7,182 nt of DNA from Cyanobacteria bacterium T3Sed10_376R1m (GTDB taxonomy: Bacteria; Cyanobacteriota; Cyanobacteriia; Cyanobacteriales; Cyanobacteriaceae). The notes under the pieces were generated by a model. That model ran no database searches. It worked only from the letters and a program-made list of their open reading frames with translations, and had not been told where the DNA came from. The DNA is taken from contig PXEJ01000251.1 of assembly GCA_003566215.1 (NCBI GenBank), positions 1 to 7,182 of the forward strand, given 5' to 3'. Positions 1-5,915 of the stretch are shown piece after piece. Positions within the stretch are counted from its first letter, which is position 1; each line of letters starts with the position of its first letter. Position numbers and translations under genes: made by a program.

Positions 1-343
1 CTACTCCGATGGTTTGACCTAGTTCGTAGGAACTAACTTCATCGAGGCGATATTCTTTGAGGTGACGAAGGGCTGGAAGTCCTTTGGTAGTTAAGTGTCC
101 GTCTTCGGGACTGCTTAAATATTTGTTGACTTCTTTTGGTTCTTTTGTGTTAAGGGTACGTTTGCGATCGGGTAACTCGTCGTAACCGAGCTGGAGCGCA
201 ACATATCCATCTTTCTCTTTAGTTTTAATCTGAGTAACTCGGCATGGACCTGCTTGAACTACGGTTACGGGAATTGCTGTTCCTGCTTCTGAGTCAAAAA
301 TTGTGGTCATGCCTAGTTTTGTACCAAGTACACCTAAGCTCAC
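1..343 (-). CDS. rplC: 50S ribosomal protein L3, N-terminal part (cut by window edge)
   Basis: L3 is a large-subunit ribosomal protein that binds 23S rRNA early in assembly. Translating the minus strand from position 343 gives 114 residues with the L3 N-terminal signature GVLGTKLGMT (residues 4-13), then IPVTVVQAGPC (24-34) and LRHLKEYR (92-99). The full protein is usually a little over 200 residues, so about half is present and the 3' end lies outside the window. The start is GTG: no in-frame ATG lies close upstream, a GAGGG ribosome binding site sits 9 nt upstream (353-357), and homologues begin at this residue. In cyanobacteria this gene opens the S10/spc operon, so rplD and the rest should follow to the left. 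Residues about 62-79 look some 14 residues longer than the Synechocystis protein as I remember it. Identification is secure. Confidence 0.97.
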   Translation of the reverse strand, partial: MSLGVLGTKLGMTTIFDSEAGTAIPVTVVQAGPCRVTQIKTKEKDGYVALQLGYDELPDRKRTLNTKEPKEVNKYLSSPEDGHLTTKGLPALRHLKEYRLDEVSSYELGQTIGV

Positions 344-357
344 GGGATGTATCCCTC
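344..357 (-). promoter_or_regulatory. rplC ribosome binding site inside a small inverted repeat
   Basis: Reading toward rplC, GAGGG (357-353) is the Shine-Dalgarno, 9 nt before the GTG start. It overlaps an inverted repeat: GGGAT (355-351) and ATCCC (348-344), separated by two bases. As RNA this can form a GGGA/UCCC stem with a UACA tetraloop, pairing most of the ribosome binding site and ending directly against the start codon. The repeat is plain in the sequence. A role in translational control is inference. Confidence 0.5.
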
Positions 358-448
358 TAAATTACTAAACAACAGGGTTGATTTCAGGGAAAGATATTCT
401 TTCTTGCTGATGAGTAACTGTCTGCACGGTAAAAATAAGTTTAATTAG

Positions 449-461
449 GTTGCTAGGCAAC
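449..461 (-). repeat. GTTGC/GCAAC hairpin in the rplC leader
   Basis: A perfect 5-bp inverted repeat with a 3-nt centre, GTTGC-TAG-GCAAC on the plus strand. It is GC-richer than its surroundings. It lies about 100 nt upstream of the rplC start, inside the inferred leader, and could fold as a small RNA hairpin or serve as a protein site on DNA. No T-run follows it, so it does not look like a terminator. Confidence 0.4.
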
Positions 462-485
462 GATAATCAACTCTATCCTTAGTTT

Positions 486-531
486 CCTTAATGAACAGAC
501 ATTTTTTAAACTTACTAACCTGTATTTAAGG
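486..531 (-). repeat. Compound inverted repeat in the rplC leader
   Basis: CCTTAA (486-491) pairs with TTAAGG (526-531), and just inside them ACAG (495-498) pairs with CTGT (520-523). The result is a 10-bp stem with a 3x2 internal loop and a 21-nt loop. It falls within the inferred 5' leader of rplC and could be an RNA regulatory structure. Stability is modest because of its AT content. Confidence 0.35.
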
Positions 532-631
532 TGTAGTAAAGAGCCTTTGTTCCTCAATAGACTTAAGGGTTTTTGGTTAAAATCCTCAGTATCTTTGAGA
601 GGCTAGTTTATCTTTTTCGTCACAAACAAAC

Positions 632-661
632 ATTATAGATCATTAATGCGCATTATCGCAA
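632..661 (-). promoter_or_regulatory. Candidate sigma-70-type promoter for rplC
   Basis: On the minus strand a perfect -10 box TATAAT (637-632) lies 18 bp downstream of TTGCGA (661-656, four of six matches to the -35 consensus). Transcription would start near 625. The box is just past the end of crtH and is the best-scoring promoter by eye in this gap. A perfect 12-bp palindrome (644-655) fills the spacer next to the -35 box. Confidence 0.5.
644..655. repeat. Perfect 12-bp palindrome TAATGCGCATTA
   Basis: TAATGCGCATTA reads identically on both strands. It sits inside the spacer of the candidate rplC promoter, touching the -35 box, where a bound dimeric regulator would block RNA polymerase. 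It does not match the NtcA (GTA-N8-TAC) or LexA patterns known to me. An operator role is inference. Confidence 0.4.
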
Positions 662-678
662 TAGTTTATTTTTCTGGA

Positions 679-2169
679 TTAGTATCCTAAATCGGTGGCA
701 ATACGGTGAGCACAACTAAATCCTGAGAAGGCAACGGCATTTAATCCTTGTCCGGGAAAGGTGCTATCGCCTACACAATAAAGGTTTTTGATGGAAGTAC
801 GGTTAAAGGGCATGGATAGTAAACCCATTAATTTGCGACGGGGAATAGGTCCGTAGGTGCCGTTATCCCGTCCTAAAAATCGTCGGTGGGTTCTGGGAGT
901 GCCAATTTCCATGTAGTCTAATCCTGCGTCTATGCCGGGAAAAATGGTTTCTAGGCGTTCGATAATTCTTCCGGCGGCTTCTTCTTTTTTATATTCGTAC
1001 TGTTGTTCTGATATTCCTTTCCAATGGTCTATGTAGCTAGGGGTAAAGGCGTGAACTATATGATAGCCTTCTGGGGCTAAACTAGGATCTAGTAGGGTGG
1101 GGATTGATACAAATATTGTGCCTTGTTCTGTTTCTAGGTTTGCCCAATTTTCAAGCATGATGTGGTGACATTCGGTGGTAGGGGGTAAAACTTTGGCTTC
1201 TACTCCTAGATGTAGGCTCAGGAAACTGGGAGATTGTTTGTAGTTATGTTGCCATTTTTCTTCTTTTTTTGGTTTTGGTTGAGGGATTAGTTTTTCGAAG
1301 GTATCCCAACGGGTTGCGTTGGAGACTATTCTTTGGGCTTGATATTCTGTGCCGTCGGCTAGTTTAACTGCGATCGCACAATTTCCTTTTGTAACAATTT
1401 CGGTTACTCTTGCTTGGTATTGGATTTGTCCACCGTGTTTTTCTAAACCTTCGACTAATTTTAGTGCAATTTGCCCGACTCCTCCTTTAGGATAGTTGAT
1501 TCCACCGTAATGGCGATCGGAGAATACCATCCCAGCATTAATCATCGGCGTTTTTTCTGCTGGTACAACGGACCAACAATAACATTCCATGTCAATAAAT
1601 TTAAGTAGTTCAGGATTTTTGATGTGTTTACGGGCAATATCACCCACATTAAGGGGTAAATACTTAACTAAACCAAGACAGGCAAGGGGATGTTGGAAAA
1701 AAACACGGGTTAAATAACGCACCTCCTCTAAAGAAAGTAATTCCATGGTGTTGAGACAGTTAAAAACCTTCCAACATTCATCATAAAATTGTTTAATTCC
1801 TTTTTCTTCGTTGGGAAAACGAACATACAACTCATCAAGGAATTTATCATATTCTCGATGGACTTTAAGATCCAAATTATCTGGTAAATGATAGTGTATT
1901 TGTACAGAATCTGGGATGGTTTCAATACTTACATCTACTGCATCTAAGGCACGAGTTAATAAATTAGTAGTACCTTGAGTGCCAAAACCGAATATCATAG
2001 AAGCCCCTACGTCAAAACGATAACCTTCTCTTTCAAAATATCCGGCACTACCTCCTGGGATAAGATAACGTTCTAACACTAAGACTTTGATACCTTTGGC
2101 GGCTAGTTGAGTAGCGGTTACTAATCCACCAATGCCTGATCCAATCACTATTACATCGTATTGACTCAT
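679..2169 (-). CDS. crtH: Carotenoid (prolycopene) cis-trans isomerase CrtH
   Basis: CrtH/CRTISO converts tetra-cis-lycopene, the product of the plant-type desaturases CrtP and CrtQ, to all-trans-lycopene. It is an FAD-dependent, membrane-associated enzyme of the phytoene desaturase-like family. The 496-residue product matches the usual length of about 500. It has the N-terminal dinucleotide-binding motif GxGxxG (G10, G12, G15) with the ribose-binding acidic residue E33, the family segment [20 protein letters not shown] (34-53), and the C-terminal FAD motif GDSTFPGQG (467-475). It agrees closely along its length with Synechocystis CrtH as I remember it, which separates it from CrtO ketolase and bacterial CrtI. 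The ATG start is fixed by an in-frame stop six codons upstream (2185-2187). Only a weak, very close GGGA precedes it. It lies 222 bp downstream of the protease gene and is probably transcribed on its own. No defect is visible. Confidence 0.95.
   Translation of the reverse strand: MSQYDVIVIGSGIGGLVTATQLAAKGIKVLVLERYLIPGGSAGYFEREGYRFDVGASMIFGFGTQGTTNLLTRALDAVDVSIETIPDSVQIHYHLPDNLDLKVHREYDKFLDELYVRFPNEEKGIKQFYDECWKVFNCLNTMELLSLEEVRYLTRVFFQHPLACLGLVKYLPLNVGDIARKHIKNPELLKFIDMECYCWSVVPAEKTPMINAGMVFSDRHYGGINYPKGGVGQIALKLVEGLEKHGGQIQYQARVTEIVTKGNCAIAVKLADGTEYQAQRIVSNATRWDTFEKLIPQPKPKKEEKWQHNYKQSPSFLSLHLGVEAKVLPPTTECHHIMLENWANLETEQGTIFVSIPTLLDPSLAPEGYHIVHAFTPSYIDHWKGISEQQYEYKKEEAAGRIIERLETIFPGIDAGLDYMEIGTPRTHRRFLGRDNGTYGPIPRRKLMGLLSMPFNRTSIKNLYCVGDSTFPGQGLNAVAFSGFSCAHRIATDLGY
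1370..1377. repeat. HIP1 octamer GCGATCGC
   Basis: A perfect copy of the highly iterated palindrome GCGATCGC, which is abundant in many cyanobacterial genomes. Here it lies inside crtH within TGCGATCGCA. Confidence 0.9.
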
Positions 2170-2391
2170 AATCCCGATTTTTATCTACATTTCCTATATT
2201 CTCTTATGTTCAGTTTAACTTTTTGTTGCCATAAATCATAACTTAAGTTTTAGTAAAAAATTTATTTGCTAAGGATAATTAACCGGATAGTTTTGTTATG
2301 TTATAAAACAATTTGCTATCCTTCTCAAAAAGCGATTAAGGTCTAACTACCGATAATATGAATTTTATAACTGTGGTCTTAGATTTGGAAA
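2170..2391 (-). promoter_or_regulatory. Upstream region of crtH
   Basis: This 222-bp AT-rich gap separates the protease stop from the crtH start. A TATGAT (about 60 nt before the crtH ATG) could be a -10 box, but no convincing -35 accompanies it. The clearest structure is the inverted repeat at 2285-2321. No gene is supported here. Confidence 0.3.
2285..2321 (-). repeat. Two-part inverted repeat upstream of crtH
   Basis: GGATAG (2285-2290) pairs with CTATCC (2316-2321), and inside it TTGTT (2293-2297) pairs with AACAA (2307-2311) around a 9-nt loop. It lies about 70 bp past the end of the protease gene and about 115 bp before crtH. It has no T-tract on the transcribed strand, so it is not a standard terminator. 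It may be an RNA structure or a protein site. Confidence 0.35.
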
Positions 2392-3924
2392 TTAACTAAT
2401 GGTTTCTAGTTTGCCTACGGTTTTTTGTTCATCGGTAAAGGTTTGTTGAGCTAATCGTTGAATATCTTGGGCTGTGACGGCATTAATGGCGTCTAGTCTG
2501 GTAAACACATTACGCCAATCACCTGTTTTTGCTTCATATTGGGCAAGGAGATTTGCCATGCCTGAGTTGGAATTGACTGAGCGTAATAGGTTGGCGGTGG
2601 CTTGAGTTTTTACTCTTTCTAATTCATCCTTCGAGACTAATTCGGTTTTTAGTTTCTCAATTTGTTTATCTAATTCTGTGGCTAGTTCTTCGAGCGATCG
2701 CCCTGGGGCAGAAACAGCATAAAATAACATTAAATTGAGATATTTATTACCCGGAAAGCCAGTAAAACCAGAGGCACTAAGGGCAACCTTTTCTTCCTCA
2801 ACCAAAGATTTATATAAACGAGAAGTACGCCCATCACTCAAAATAGAACCCATGATGTCATAAACCACATAGTCAGGGTGATTTAAATCAGGGATGTGAT
2901 ACCCTTCAAAATAAAGTGGTTGAGAAGGATATTGAACAACAATCTCCCTTGTCTCGGTTTGAGGGGGCTCATTTACTGTCACAGGAGAAGGCTTAAGGGT
3001 TTTGGGAAAACGCCCAAAATATTTTTGTGCCATTCTTTTAACCTCATTGGGGTTCACATCTCCAACAATGGCAATGGTAAGATTACTTCCGCCGTAGTGA
3101 GTTACAAAAAAATCGTTCACATTTTCGGTGGTTAGATTGCGAATATCTGTTTCATAACCGATTACTGGACGACGATAGGGGTGAGAAACGAAAGCAGTAT
3201 CTAAAAATTCCTCTACCATTTTACCGATGGGGGAATTATCTGTACGTAACTTTCTCTCTTCTAAAATGACTTGTTTTTCTTCATAAAATTCTCGAAACAC
3301 AGGATCTAAAAAACGATTAGACTCTAAATACATCCACAACTCTAATTTATTGGCCGGAAAGTTGTAAAAATAAGCGGTATAGTCAGCAGAAGTCGCTGCA
3401 TTTAAACCTACACCGCCTTCAATTTCGACAATTTGACCGAATTCATTTTGCTTAACAAATTGACTGGCTTGTTGATTAACTTGATTAAATTGTGCTTCTA
3501 ATTGAGCTATTTTTTCTTGATCATTTTCTTGTTTTGCCTCTTGAATCTGCTCAAAAAGAGTATCCAATTTTGTTAAAAGAGGTTTTTCTTCTTGATAGTT
3601 AATGGTGCCAATTTCTGAAGTGCCTTTGAAGGCTAAATGCTCTAAATAATGAGCTACTCCTGTTTGTCCTTCTGGTTCATCTACCGCACCTACATCGACA
3701 TAGGTGACAAAGGAAATGGTTGGGGATTGATGGTTTTCTAAAACTATAAATTTGAGGTCATTTTCTAGGGTAAATTCGCTTACTTTTTCTTTAACTTGTT
3801 CTAAATATGGTGTAATAGATCTTGATTTTTCTATGTTATTCGTTCTTGCTTCTGAGGGTAAGAGATTAAAATTCCAAATCAATAATGTTATTAATAATAG
3901 AGAAATTATTTTTTTTATTTTCAT
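2392..3924 (-). CDS. Secreted M16 family zinc metalloprotease (pitrilysin/insulinase type)
   Basis: M16 proteases degrade or process peptides inside a closed clamp of two half-domains. The 510-residue product starts with a signal peptide: basic MKIKK, a hydrophobic core at 6-22, and likely cleavage after SEA (24-26). A periplasmic location follows. The inverted zinc motif HYLEH (92-96) is intact and the third ligand is probably E223 in VILEE (219-223). The C-terminal half has the conserved GRTSRLY (365-371), so both catalytic and partner-type elements are on one chain, as in homodimeric bacterial M16B enzymes. A charged Gln/Glu/Lys-rich stretch (about 105-165, probably coiled coil) makes the HxxEH-to-Glu spacing about 50 residues longer than in mitochondrial MPP-beta. 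I recall the same feature in a bacterial subgroup including Synechocystis sll0915. The ATG is fixed by an in-frame TAA two codons upstream, with no Shine-Dalgarno. Substrate unknown. Confidence 0.93.
   Translation of the reverse strand: MKIKKIISLLLITLLIWNFNLLPSEARTNNIEKSRSITPYLEQVKEKVSEFTLENDLKFIVLENHQSPTISFVTYVDVGAVDEPEGQTGVAHYLEHLAFKGTSEIGTINYQEEKPLLTKLDTLFEQIQEAKQENDQEKIAQLEAQFNQVNQQASQFVKQNEFGQIVEIEGGVGLNAATSADYTAYFYNFPANKLELWMYLESNRFLDPVFREFYEEKQVILEERKLRTDNSPIGKMVEEFLDTAFVSHPYRRPVIGYETDIRNLTTENVNDFFVTHYGGSNLTIAIVGDVNPNEVKRMAQKYFGRFPKTLKPSPVTVNEPPQTETREIVVQYPSQPLYFEGYHIPDLNHPDYVVYDIMGSILSDGRTSRLYKSLVEEEKVALSASGFTGFPGNKYLNLMLFYAVSAPGRSLEELATELDKQIEKLKTELVSKDELERVKTQATANLLRSVNSNSGMANLLAQYEAKTGDWRNVFTRLDAINAVTAQDIQRLAQQTFTDEQKTVGKLETIS
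2694..2701. repeat. HIP1 octamer GCGATCGC
   Basis: Second perfect copy, inside the M16 protease gene. Confidence 0.9.
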
Positions 3925-3961
3925 AATTTATATTTTTCGTAAGTAAAATAAGAAGTTTATA

Positions 3962-3996
3962 TTAATTTTTAAATTTTACGATTTATTTAAAATTAA
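3962..3996 (-). repeat. All-A/T inverted repeat between murJ and the protease gene
   Basis: Left arm 3962-3974 and right arm 3985-3996 are complementary over 12 bp with one bulged T, around a 10-nt loop. It lies between the murJ stop and the protease start. Both arms are pure A/T, so RNA stability would be low and chance is a real explanation. It could mark a weak murJ terminator or be part of the protease gene's promoter region. Confidence 0.25.
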
Positions 3997-4021
3997 ACCT
4001 AAAAGAATGGAGAATAGTTTT

Positions 4022-4061
4022 ATTATCAATTATCAATTATCAATTATCAATTATCAATTAT
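4022..4061. repeat. Heptanucleotide tandem array, about 5.7 copies of ATTATCA
   Basis: Five exact head-to-tail copies of ATTATCA (4022-4056) are followed by a partial ATTAT (4057-4061). Read on the minus strand the unit is TGATAAT, and the array starts at the murJ stop codon: the TAA at 4060-4058 is itself part of the repeat. Because seven is not a multiple of three, the array presents stops in all three minus-strand frames. Short heptamer tandem repeats (STRR) are a known class in cyanobacteria, but this unit differs from the classic STRR1-3 units I remember. Confidence 0.9.
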
Positions 4062-5650
4062 TTCCTGATTTTTGCAAAAATTCGACTAAATAAGATTTCT
4101 AATTCTGGTAGTTTAAATAGTTTCCCAATTAAAAGAAAAAGTGCGATCGCACTTCCACTAGCAATGGAAAGACTAACTAATTGTAAAAAGAAATTAGTAT
4201 CATCCCACAGAGAAATAGAAAATTGATGAATAGCCCAACAAGCATAACCAGAAACTATACTAGCAAAAACAAGACTGAGTAAAACTCCTCCCCATTCTAA
4301 CAAAGGTAAACCATTTAACCGTTTATGAAGTAAGTAAGTAAAAATAATCAGGGAAATTGCATTAACGCCAATGGTAGCAAAAACTAAACCTTGTACTTCA
4401 AAAGCATTTACTAAAAAGTAATCAAGGATAGCATTGAGAAAAATATTAAAAATACTAACTTTAAAAGGAGTTGCCCCATCCCCAAGGGCATAAAAAACCC
4501 TAACCAAAACATCCCGTGCCAAATAGAAAAACATTCCTAATCCATAGGCAAGTAAGACAGGGGCAACAATAGCAGAAGCATCTGCCCGAAAAACCCCCCT
4601 TTCGTAAATAATTTTGACAATAGGTTCAGACAAAGCGATAAAAATGGCACTAAAGGGCAACATAGTTAGAGCCGTTAACACTAAACCCTGTCTGATTTTT
4701 AACTTTAACTCATCCCAGTTTTCTGGGGAACTCAATCGAGAAAAAACGGGTAAAAAAGGGACTAAAATTACATTGGAAATAATGCCTACGGGAGTTAAAA
4801 CAATAAAATTGGCATAACGCATTGCCGCCGCTGCATTTGGTAGATAGGAGGCAAAAAAGAGGTCAGTATAGACGTTGATATGTAACATCCCGGAAGATAG
4901 GGTGGCAGGTATCATTACTTTCATGACATCGTTAACCCCTTCCCTTCCCCAATCAAACCGCAGACGAAAACGACTTACTCCCGATTTTACTTGGGCTATC
5001 TGTTGAGCTAACCATTGCCATACTCCCCCCGCAAGGGTAGTTAGAGCGAGGACAAACCCTCCTAATTGTATATATTCAGGCTCATTAATTTGATCACCTA
5101 AAAACCAATAGAGTCCTCCTACTCCAATGATGATGGTTAAACTAGAGAATAAAGGGCTTAAACTAGGTAGCCAGTATTGATCTGAGGCGTTGAGGCTACC
5201 AAAACCAATTCCTACTAAACCAGCAAAAATGGCAAGGGGTGCCATGACTTGAAATTGCCTAATTGCGATCGCACGTACTTCAGCATCTAAACCGGGGGCG
5301 AGTAAATCAATAAACCTACTAGCATAAATAATGAGGATAATAGTAACAATAAAGAGGATTGTGGTGACTAAAGTTGTGACAGTCTCAATCAAAGGTGCGG
5401 CATCTTTTTTTTCTCGCTTCGCCAAAACACTTACCAAAGCACTATGAAAAGGACCATTGATTCCCCCCAACAAAATTAGGAGAAAACCGGGGATAACATA
5501 AGCATAGGCATAGGCATTGGCCACAGCACCTACCCCAAATGCCGCCGCCACCACCTGTTCACGTACTAAACCAATTACTTTACTGATTAAAGTAGCAATG
5601 CCGACAATACCGGCAATATTAGCAATAGATCTCTTTTTATTTGTTTTCAC
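4058..5650 (-). CDS. murJ: Lipid II flippase MurJ (MviN family)
   Basis: MurJ moves the peptidoglycan precursor lipid II across the inner membrane and belongs to the MOP exporter superfamily. The 530-residue product is nearly all hydrophobic helices (about 14 by eye) and carries family segments such as SKVIGLVREQVVAAAFG (23-39) and the stretch NFIVLTPVGIISNVILVPFL (281-300). The start is GTG: an in-frame TAG lies nine codons upstream (5680-5678) and no ATG or TTG lies between. No clear Shine-Dalgarno is seen. By my alignment to remembered E. coli MurJ, only one of the four functionally important cavity arginines is kept: R24 is R30, but R18 is K24, R52 falls in a hydrophobic stretch (57-61) and R270 is F282. 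D39 is N45. This looks like a cyanobacterial subtype rather than decay, since the frame is intact. It is divergent from the lipoprotein gene, with a 265-bp gap. Confidence 0.95.
   Translation of the reverse strand: MKTNKKRSIANIAGIVGIATLISKVIGLVREQVVAAAFGVGAVANAYAYAYVIPGFLLILLGGINGPFHSALVSVLAKREKKDAAPLIETVTTLVTTILFIVTIILIIYASRFIDLLAPGLDAEVRAIAIRQFQVMAPLAIFAGLVGIGFGSLNASDQYWLPSLSPLFSSLTIIIGVGGLYWFLGDQINEPEYIQLGGFVLALTTLAGGVWQWLAQQIAQVKSGVSRFRLRFDWGREGVNDVMKVMIPATLSSGMLHINVYTDLFFASYLPNAAAAMRYANFIVLTPVGIISNVILVPFLPVFSRLSSPENWDELKLKIRQGLVLTALTMLPFSAIFIALSEPIVKIIYERGVFRADASAIVAPVLLAYGLGMFFYLARDVLVRVFYALGDGATPFKVSIFNIFLNAILDYFLVNAFEVQGLVFATIGVNAISLIIFTYLLHKRLNGLPLLEWGGVLLSLVFASIVSGYACWAIHQFSISLWDDTNFFLQLVSLSIASGSAIALFLLIGKLFKLPELEILFSRIFAKIRK
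4143..4150. repeat. HIP1 octamer GCGATCGC
   Basis: Third perfect copy, near the 3' end of murJ, within TGCGATCGCA. Confidence 0.9.
5265..5272. repeat. HIP1 octamer GCGATCGC
   Basis: Fourth perfect copy, in the 5' half of murJ, within TGCGATCGCA. Confidence 0.9.
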
Positions 5651-5728
5651 ACCACTGACGAAGAATAATAACTTGACCTATTATCTAGCAAGATTGACTT
5701 TTTTGCTTGATTCTACAGGGTTTTTATC

Positions 5729-5768
5729 ACCTAATCCTTTACAATATTTTTAGGTAAGGTATCCTAAA
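5729..5768. repeat. Cluster of ACCTAA/TTAGGT inverted repeats, operator-like
   Basis: ACCTAA (5729-5734) is complementary to TTAGGT (5750-5755), and the second arm also forms TTTAGG (5749-5754) with CCTAAA (5763-5768) across 8 bp. The three half-sites overlap the candidate promoter at 5738-5765 in the divergent gap between murJ and the lipoprotein gene. Only the repeats are seen; a bound regulator is inference. Confidence 0.35.
5738..5765 (+). promoter_or_regulatory. Weak candidate promoter upstream of the mini-ORF
   Basis: TTTACA (5738-5743, five of six to the -35 consensus) is followed after 16 bp by TATCCT (5760-5765, four of six to the -10 consensus). The start would fall near 5772, about 25 nt before the mini-ORF at 5797. 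The match is modest. Confidence 0.3.
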
Positions 5769-5796
5769 CTTGGGAGAAAACGAAGGAAGATTAACT

Positions 5797-5838
5797 ATGA
5801 ATAAATATAAAATCGTCTTGACAGGAGAGACAACCTAA
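5797..5838 (+). CDS. Possible 13-residue leader peptide / small ORF
   Basis: ATG to TAA encodes MNKYKIVLTGETT. An AAGGA Shine-Dalgarno (5783-5787) lies 9 nt before the ATG, among the best ribosome binding sites in the window, whereas the two full-length rightward genes have none. It ends 77 nt before the lipoprotein gene and in a different frame. It could be a regulatory leader peptide, a tiny protein, or the remnant 5' end of a lost gene. I recognise no family. At this length chance cannot be excluded. Confidence 0.3.
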   Translation: MNKYKIVLTGETT

Positions 5839-5863
5839 AAGACACTTTTTCGGTAAAATAGGA

Positions 5864-5903
5864 TTGACACATCAATTTTTAACGGTATTTACAACCTTAT
5901 AAT
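5864..5903 (+). promoter_or_regulatory. Candidate promoter of the lipoprotein gene
   Basis: A perfect TTGACA (5864-5869) and a perfect TATAAT (5898-5903) are present but 28 bp apart, too far to work together. TTGACA could pair with TATTTA (5886-5891, 16-bp spacer), giving a start near 5898. Alternatively TATAAT acts with no recognisable -35, giving a start near 5910 and a leader of only about 6 nt before the ATG at 5916. Confidence 0.4.
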
Positions 5904-5915
5904 CTAAAACATATT

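Larger units (their letters stand above)
344..678 (-). promoter_or_regulatory. rplC upstream region and probable long 5' leader
   Basis: This 335-bp gap between crtH and rplC holds no credible gene. It carries a promoter candidate (632-661), which would give a transcript starting near 625 and an untranslated leader of about 280 nt. Within the leader are a compound stem (486-531), a short GTTGC/GCAAC hairpin (449-461) and the SD-overlapping repeat (344-355). Long leaders ahead of ribosomal protein operons often serve autoregulation (for example L4 on the E. coli S10 leader), but I recognise no described leader family here. No rho-independent terminator for crtH is evident. Confidence 0.45.

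Noticed and set aside
153..160. Near-HIP1 sequence ending in CGATCGG within rplC
   Set aside because: It departs from GCGATCGC at the last base, so it was not counted.
1728..1925. 65-codon open frame on the minus strand inside crtH
   Set aside because: It overlaps crtH in another frame, has no recognisable motif, and crtH is certain.
2896..3135. 79-codon open frame on the plus strand
   Set aside because: Antisense to the conserved C-terminal half of the M16 protease; no family resemblance.
3752..3946. 64-codon open frame on the plus strand
   Set aside because: Antisense to the protease signal peptide and start; its hydrophobic tail merely mirrors A/T-rich sequence.
4022..4061. CRISPR-like or origin iteron interpretation of the ATTATCA array
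   Set aside because: Units are contiguous with no spacers, and there are no cas genes, DnaA boxes or replication genes nearby.
4614..4817. 67-codon open frame on the plus strand
   Set aside because: Antisense to murJ with no protein-like features.
5517..5753. 78-codon open frame on the plus strand running out of murJ
   Set aside because: Mostly antisense to the murJ N-terminus; composition reflects the opposite strand, and it covers the murJ upstream region.
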